A DNA stretch of 64,000 bases from Meconema thalassinum (Eukaryota; Arthropoda; Insecta; Orthoptera; Tettigoniidae). Of this stretch, positions 58,401 to 64,000 are shown piece after piece; position 1 is the first letter of the stretch, and each line of letters starts with the position of its first letter. The notes under the pieces were generated by a model. That model made no database searches. It was not told the DNA's origin and saw nothing but the letters and a program-made list of their open reading frames with translations. Made by a program: the position numbers and the translations under genes. Location of the stretch: positions 1,302,001 through 1,366,000 of the forward strand of contig CAMPQE020000053.1 in NCBI GenBank assembly GCA_946902985.2, read 5' to 3'.

Positions 58401-58950
58401 CTGTCAAGCGGTCTTCTTTATTTGCGTGAGCCTGCTGGTCGCAATCTCGCCGGATCCTACTTTTCAAGCTTTTAATTTTCTCCTCGTTCCTGTCCTGATT
58501 TTTCTCTAGCTCTTCACGTATCTGTTCTTGCGTTTTGACTAGTTGTTCCCCCACCTCTTCTCTTATAACCTCTTGTGTTTTTACTAGCTGTTCTCCCAGA
58601 TTATCCCGAGTCTTGACGAGCTGCTCTCCTACTTCTTGCCTTATGACCTCTTGTGTGTTTATTAGCTGGCCTTCCATCTCTTTTCTTATGATTTCTTGTG
58701 TCTTGCCTAATTGCTCCTCTAAATTCTCCCGCAAGTGTATCCGTTCGGTTTCAGCCTTAACCTTGACTTTATCAATTTCCTTTATTAATTCCAGCACGTT
58801 GCTATCTACCGAATTAATTTGCTGCTGTAGTTTCTCTTGGGTTTTCTTCATTCCCGTGGTGTTACTGACACATGCTGCCTCTATCTGCTTGAGTTTATCT
58901 GCCACCATCTCATCAAATTGTACTAATTTGTTATCAAATTTCGCCTCCAA
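55420..58950 (-). pseudogene. gag-pol: Gag-Pol main frame: coiled coil, capsid, RG/N-rich region, protease, RT (1176 codons)
   Basis: Residues 1-215 are heptad-rich coiled coil with internal repeats (VGEQLVKTQEVIREE). A gypsy capsid-like domain spans about 285-440 (FKPDKFKEHSGTTPKAFLRQ, LEGPSLTWF). Residues 480-590 are rich in Asn, Arg, Gly and Gln (NQNNQNHNSQW, RGNQRQGRPYQRNGDGR), and no CCHC zinc knuckle is present. Protease has CLIDTGSQVSL (D703) and NIILGAN (774-780). RT shows RLCLDARILNSKL, KIYSSVDLTNSFHHLEL (D1017), RMPFGVKTAG and RYVDDILIAS (YVDD 1078-1081). Gag and Pol share one frame without a shift between them. The frame ends early at 55420, where a missing base in the C-run (55440-55442, plus strand GGG) shifts the RT connection out of frame. 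Confidence 0.96.
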
Positions 58951-59009
58951 CTTCTTGATTTCGCCTAACTGTTTGACATTGTTCTCCCCGACCTCGCCTG
59001 CCAGTTTCT

Positions 59010-59498
59010 CTACTTTTTAACGCTCTGATTAATGTCATTAGTGATTTTTCCTAATTGTTCGGTTTGTGCCGTTTGTGTTACTGCCTGTTCCGACAATTTG
59101 TGATTGAGTTCATTTAATTGTTTTTCCGTGTCTAATTTCTGGACTTCTAACTGGACCGAAATATTACCGCTCATGTCATGTAATTGTTTTTCATTATCTA
59201 CCTTCTGCGCTTGTAACTGGACCGTGATGTCATTTAATTGTTTTTCACTGTCTACCTTCTGCGCTTGTAACTGGACCGTAATGTCATTTAATTGTTTATC
59301 ATTATTTTCCCGCTGAGCTTCTAATTGTTCTTTTAATTGTTCTTCCGTCTTTACGGACATCTGCACTAATTGTTCTTCCGTCTTTACGGACATTTGGATC
59401 GACATGTGTTCTAATTGTTCTTCCGTTTTCGCGGACATTTGGATCGACATCTGTTCTAACAATTCCTTAATTTCGTCAACAATCGCCATTTCACACAC
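59010..59498 (-). pseudogene. gag: Gag N-terminus, coiled coil with 18-residue repeats
   Basis: The 162-codon frame starts MCEMAIVDEIKELLEQM and consists almost wholly of predicted coiled coil. It includes KTEEQL repeats and at least three 18-residue units (KQLNDITVQLQAQKVDSE and relatives). A missing base in an A-run (59014-59018) brings a stop at 59010. The neighbouring frame continues into the 58950 ORF without loss of character, so the two were once one Gag. The start at 59498 is chosen as the first Met of the open frame, about 530 nt downstream of the PBS. Confidence 0.85.
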
Positions 59499-59998
59499 AA
59501 AATATATTCAGAGAAAACAGGGTTATGGGTCAAGGTTTCAGCCATATACACACATACATGTCACACCTTTAAATATTACTGGCTCTAATTTAATGAAAAT
59601 TTCAGTAACAAAATTTACTGAATACAATTACGCTTATTTCCAAACAACAAGATAACCCCTGGTGATCTGCTTTTAAATTCCTAACCAACAGAATTTACGA
59701 AACACCAATTAACCGAAGTCAATTAAATGTCAAATATAAGGCAACATCTTCCTGCTTTGACTGAGTTCAATAATAATGCAAATTTCTAATTTTAATGCCG
59801 GGCGCCAGAACAAGTTTATAACAAATACAATATCAAATTCTAACCTTGTTCCATATCTCTAACTTTAAGAACTCAGTGATTTTTCTAATGCAAATGGCGG
59901 TACAACATCGCCTCAATTTACTGAATTTACGTGTCCGCTTGACCTGGCATCATTTCTCAACGAAATAAATATGAGGTCAGCGAAGCAACAACAACAAC
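59499..59998. other. 5' leader of the retrotransposon
   Basis: The region between PBS and the Gag start is non-coding and AT-rich. It would hold the packaging signal. No specific structure was recognised. Confidence 0.6.
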
Positions 59999-60017
59999 AA
60001 CCCCACTTGGGCAGCCA
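59999..60017 (-). other. Primer-binding site
   Basis: TGGCTGCCCAAGTGGGGTT on the minus strand begins with the TGG expected opposite a tRNA CCA end, 11 nt inside the 5' LTR border. It resembles the tRNA-Lys PBS (TGGCGCCCAACGTGGGG) with small differences, so tRNA-Lys is a likely but unproven primer. Confidence 0.75.
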
Positions 60018-60028
60018 TTTTTGTTTTA

Positions 60029-63000
60029 TGAACCCTTGCAAAGAAGCATATGAGACTCAGTTTCGGGGGGTGTAACGGTTCATATCGTAAGTTGTTGTCG
60101 AGGCGCTTCATTAACTTGCAGGGTAACATATAACAAAATAACATGCAGGAAAGAGTGAAGCCAGGGTTAAAACAAATGAATTTAATAACAAATCACCGTA
60201 TTTACACTTAACAAATAAACAACAAAAAACTCCCATCTTACTCCCACTTAATAAAAATGCCAAAAACTAGGCGAAAATCTCTGGAGAGATTAATTACCTG
60301 GACTGAGTGTCCCTAAGATAAAATACAAAAGTGACCATTTATGTGCGTATGCCGTTCTACATGCATCACGATGTGTACAATGAATGCGTGATTCGTCATC
60401 ATCCAGAATGATCCTTCAGACAACGAATCCACATTTCTTAGAGCTAGACCGACACGGGGGAACACAACTACAAAACTTAAAATTAAACCGACACTTCCTA
60501 AATCTAATATAAACAAACACAAAATTTCCGTGTGAAATTGGAATCAAATTGCCGTAGCAACATTTACTGCCTAAAAACTTAGGACTTCTCATATAAATCA
60601 ACACAAGTACATTAACACGTGACCAAATAAAAATACACAAATGACCGCTGTCAAAATTTACAAATACTCTACCACTACACCGCACGGGTGTGACACACAA
60701 AAATTACATGAATCGAGTCATCAACAAAGCAATAGGCACACAGCCAACATTTACGTTAATAATACAATATTTTACCCATACAACGTACAACAAGCCGTTA
60801 CACACATGGCGAACTCCCAATTAATTATGGCTTAAAAATCACCATCACAATGAACAGGTTTGCTACATGAAAGCTTACAGGGGTCAGTCGGACAAATAGG
60901 ACTGCCTATCAAAATAAGTCACAGGCAAAACGGGCGATTTGTGGAACTCTGCATGTCTGTCAACCCACGTGTCAAAAACCTCGACCTCCCAGGACATGGG
61001 GTCGAATCTCGAAGAAGTGTGCCCCAAAGCACAATAATACATGTGTGTGTCAGAAAAACATGGACAAGAAACAGCAGTCTCCCAAGAGCACCCCGTCTTT
61101 CCATCAAAAATACAACAGCAGCAAAAATATGAGAGCGGTAGGACATCTACCCCCTCCTCACGTAAAATCAACACACACTTGACACAATCACACACACAAA
61201 TCACACGTATGGGTTTTGACAGACCCTGAAATAAAAAGACACAAATAATATCCACATGCTGGCGCCATCGTTCTATGCCGTGACTAGTCAACCTGAAAAA
61301 GGACTCAAAAAATCTATCAAATTAGAACAAAGGTGTTCTACAAATTACTTTTAAGTTGGTGCGCTTGGCAACCCTAATATGAATAATAACCTGTTCAGCA
61401 AATATCTTACAGTAATTTCCTCCCATTCCTATTTCAAATATTAACGTTAATAAAGCACCATTTATCGAATGTAACGGGTTCCGCATTTGCAAGGATAAAA
61501 ATCACGCACGCACGCCGCGCGCATTACATATGACTCGAGGAAAAACAAATATCTAACAAACACTTTGGCCACGCGCCAACGGACATTTAAAACATTGAGC
61601 GTCGGTGCAAGAAAAACTCTAAACAACAAGATAAGAAACATGACTATTTACAAAGTTCCCCGGCCAAATCTAACTACATAATTGAAATAATCCAATTTTA
61701 GTACATCACCGTTCTGCCTGTAGAACTAAGGACATCCTCCTCAACCCATTGCCCCTATGGACAAATTAGCACTCCATAGTAGTCGTCTGCGTTGATCTGT
61801 TGAAGTTCATCCCAACTCCAAACCACGTGCTGATCATCTTGGTATCGACTCCTTGGCAGAAAAGTTCAATGTTAATTATTTTACCTATCTATAATCGCTT
61901 GTAGGTTACTCAGTTCACCCACAATTGTCCTAATGCGATTAATTGCGAAGACTGGCCCTAGGTATCTCGCACACACGCACTATAAAACACATAAAAATAC
62001 ACGGCAATATGTACATAAAATATACACCTCGAGACCACGTCACTGGCTTGTTAGCAAGTTTAAGATCTTGGCTGCACTAGCAGTCGCTATCTTGCTCGGT
62101 ATTTCCGTCATGTACTGTGGACCTTTGCTCCTGTGAGCGCTAATTAGGGTGATACAATACTTCCCCCTTAGAGCTGAACTCGTCGTCTTTAAATAAATGT
62201 TACAAGTTATCACGCACTGGCGTGAAATATTTAGCTCACAAAATAAAGTTGATTCCAGAATTAAAGAAAATGTATTCGAGGTTTAAAATTCGATAATGCA
62301 ATCGCTGTGACATTAGCTCCTCAGAGCTCCCAAATAAAATGACTTAACCAAATTCAGAGCGTAAAAATCACGATACAAACTGGCGTGAAGTAAGCCCCTC
62401 ACGGCTCCGAAACGATTGACTTCTGCTAAATTCGAGCGTCAAAAATCACAATACAAACTTGCGTGAACTAAGCCTCTCAAGGCTCCACAAAGAATGACTT
62501 CTACTAAATTCGAGCGTCAAAAATCACAATACAAACTGGCGTGAAGTTAGCCCCTCACGGGTCCACAAAGAATGACTTAGATTGGCGTCAGGCCAAACTA
62601 TTTATTAGAAAACTGACAGGGCGGAGGGGTGGGGTGGAGTCGAATAAAAACTCCCAGAGTTTTTGTCTCACAAAGATGGGACTAGTGTCATTCTTCTTCA
62701 AATAAATCAAACGTCTCAAATTACTCGTGCGGAAATTAATCCGTTCGGCGTTTCTCTAGATATCCATTTCCGCGTGGTCATGGCTTGGTCTCTTGTGATT
62801 GGCTGATTCAATCGTATGTTCGTTACAAGAGCCTCGTGCTCCTTCCTTTATGGTTCCAATTTTGGTACAGTAGTTGCTCAGTTTGGCCTTGAACCCGACT
62901 AATTCAAGCCGTCCCCCAAGAATAGCTACCAGCTCAGCTCCTGTTGCAATATTACGAAATGCTAGCCTCCTTTATATCCATGTCGACTTCCTCAAGTACT

Positions 63001-63066
63001 ACCTGGGCCGTAGTAATAATAATAATAAATATGAATACTTATTTATCGAAGATCAATAAGGGTTCA
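60029..63066 (-). repeat. Right LTR (5' LTR of the element)
   Basis: It is the partner of 50228-53268, with the same TGAACC and GGTTCA ends. It differs by about 18 scattered substitutions and small homopolymer indels. It should carry the promoter for the minus-strand genomic RNA; no TATA box could be placed with confidence. Confidence 0.97.
62345..62580. repeat. 78-bp tandem units in the right LTR
   Basis: The same three-unit array as at 52545-52780, with one substitution in the final unit (GGGTCC for GGCTCC). Confidence 0.9.
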
Positions 63067-64000
63067 ATACCAACATCGATTGTCAAATGAAGCGCTAAAG
63101 GAAGTTGGTGCCACCTGGTACATAGGAAGCAATATGGACCATGCTAAAGATATACATAAAAGTTGGGTTGACATCTGGTAATATTATATATAGATGCAGC
63201 TAGTGGAAAGTAAATTTTGAGGCCGAGGTCTGGGGCGTGGTGTTATAAGTATGTGAAACCTAGTTAATTCCTTCTACAGGAACGGGAAAATATGAGCATT
63301 TGAATGTGGTTTTATTGGAGAATGTTGGAGATTGGGTGGCTAGAAGGAGTAAGAAATGAGGGGTAATGAGATGAATTGGGTTAGATAATTCTGGTGAGTG
63401 ATAAGGAAAGGAAGAGATTGGTAGGGCTCATATTTAGGCACCAGGAAGAGAAAATGTTCAGTAGTTATTATGGAAGCAAGAATATAGGACTGAACTATAG
63501 GTGATTAACAAGGTTAGAATATGTAAAATATATTGCTACGGTTGTAGGGTTTAGTGGCAATGTAAAGACGAATTATGTATCTTTACAATGGGAAAAATGC
63601 AGTGCAGCATTGAAACTCAAACATCGACAACAAAAACAAACACAACGACAACAGTAAAGTATTCTTTTCACTCAGCATTTTAGCCGCTTTGCGAGAGTTC
63701 AGCTCAATTATGCGCAAGAAGAGACGCTATTACATAAATATGCTCTTCGGTGATCCATAGGCGAAGGTCAGCTGGGATGCGAAGGGTGAAAACTTAAACA
63801 CCTTGTCCTTTATTGCATGCGGCATGCAATAATCTAACGCCTATGGATCGGAAGAATGTGGTGGCTAAGAAACAATCCCAAAAACACTCATGCTTACAGA
63901 GCTATGACTCAAAGATTTCCAACAAGGTACACTATATTTTCTGTCAAATATGAATTCAATTGCAAAACATTCTGACTGTATGCAGAGAATGAAAACGGAA
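63067..64000. repeat. Long dispersed repeat, copy B (right part), with ATAC duplication
   Basis: It begins with ATAC (target duplication) and continues ATACCAACATCGATTGTCA, matching copy A from about 7031. Homology to copy A holds to about 63240 and again from 63832 to the window end. Confidence 0.9.
63241..63832. mobile_element. 592-bp insertion in copy B ending in a perfect hairpin
   Basis: It is absent from copy A, where AGCGTGG is followed directly by AGCTCTAACGGC near 7205. The right end is TATTGCATGC-G-GCATGCAATA (63811-63831), a perfect 10-bp-arm palindrome. The left end begins TGTTATAAGTATG. No coding frame or tRNA boxes are seen. It could be a non-autonomous DNA element of unknown type. 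Confidence 0.55.

Larger units (their letters stand above)
50228..63066 (-). mobile_element. Full-length Ty3/gypsy LTR retrotransposon (12,839 bp), young but disabled
   Basis: The element copies itself through an RNA and a cDNA made in virus-like particles. It has LTRs of 3041 and 3038 bp beginning TGAACC and ending GGTTCA, a 4-bp target duplication, a tRNA-complementary PBS, and Gag, protease, RT, RNase H and integrase in gypsy order on the minus strand. No envelope frame follows integrase (53269-53599 is only a short non-coding tail). By eye the LTRs differ by about 18 substitutions and a few bases of indel (roughly 0.6 percent), so the insertion is recent. The coding region has two single-base shifts (59014-59018 and 55440-55442) and two stops (55106-55108 and 54125-54127). 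The shifts lie in short homopolymers, so assembly error cannot be excluded for those two. Confidence 0.97.

Noticed and set aside
57039..59020. Plus-strand frames of 60-160 codons opposite gag-pol
   Set aside because: They are antisense shadows of the coiled-coil and RG/N-rich Gag repeats; no domain is recognisable.

Overview
This is 64 kb of AT-rich eukaryotic DNA dominated by mobile elements. Several signs point to an arthropod, most likely an insect with a large repeat-rich genome: tRNA-derived SINEs, APE-type LINEs, a Ty3/gypsy element, a histone H1 copy with a histone-type 3' stem-loop, an IAP copy with two BIR repeats and a RING, and a C2H2 zinc-finger gene. The order is inference; SINE style recalls Polyneoptera (Orthoptera, stick insects), but no search was possible. 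Only the zinc-finger ORF at 8055-9296 looks like a possible working host gene. Everything else that codes is mobile-element or pseudogene material.

Layout. 1-2224 is an old LTR cut by the window edge. 2225-7400 is copy A of a long dispersed repeat, holding LINE fragments and a SINE. 8036-9411 is the zinc-finger exon with two decayed terminal fingers. 9480-10320 is a LINE fragment, followed by a 292-bp tandem array (10320-11685). 11985-13590 is copy 1 of a second dispersed repeat (R2). 14180-14975 is an H1 pseudogene. 17719-20644 is a broken CR1-like LINE. 21858-22192 is a SINE. 22469-23848 is a decayed intronless pair: a small unknown ORF and an IAP. 25600-26720 holds repeats and palindromes. 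26815-30085 is two LINE pieces in tandem. 30500-35190 holds R2 copies 2 and 3 around a 125-bp satellite. 35630-37000 has a gypsy integrase fragment between direct repeats. 37169-38680 has a 56-bp minisatellite and a fold-back structure. 42747-64000 is copy B of the first repeat, interrupted at 50228-63066 by a nearly intact 12.8-kb gypsy element.

The window dates its own insertions. Copies A and B are paralogous, so each serves as the empty site for insertions in the other. Copy A shows the uninterrupted target of the young gypsy element, with its 4-bp ATAC duplication. Copy B shows the uninterrupted target of the old LTR (GTAT) and of the SINE at 4794-5172 (17-bp duplication). The young element (LTRs of 3041 and 3038 bp, about 18 substitutions between them by eye) encodes a coiled-coil Gag, an RG/N-rich region without a visible zinc knuckle, protease, RT, RNase H and integrase. 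It is interrupted by two frameshifts and two stops, one exactly at the third catalytic residue of integrase.

The best candidate for something less ordinary is 22.4-24.8 kb. It holds an intronless two-BIR/RING gene, closely followed on the same strand by a small compact ORF of unrecognised family. That arrangement is more like a virus-derived or element-borne cassette than an ordinary insect gene, but this is inference.
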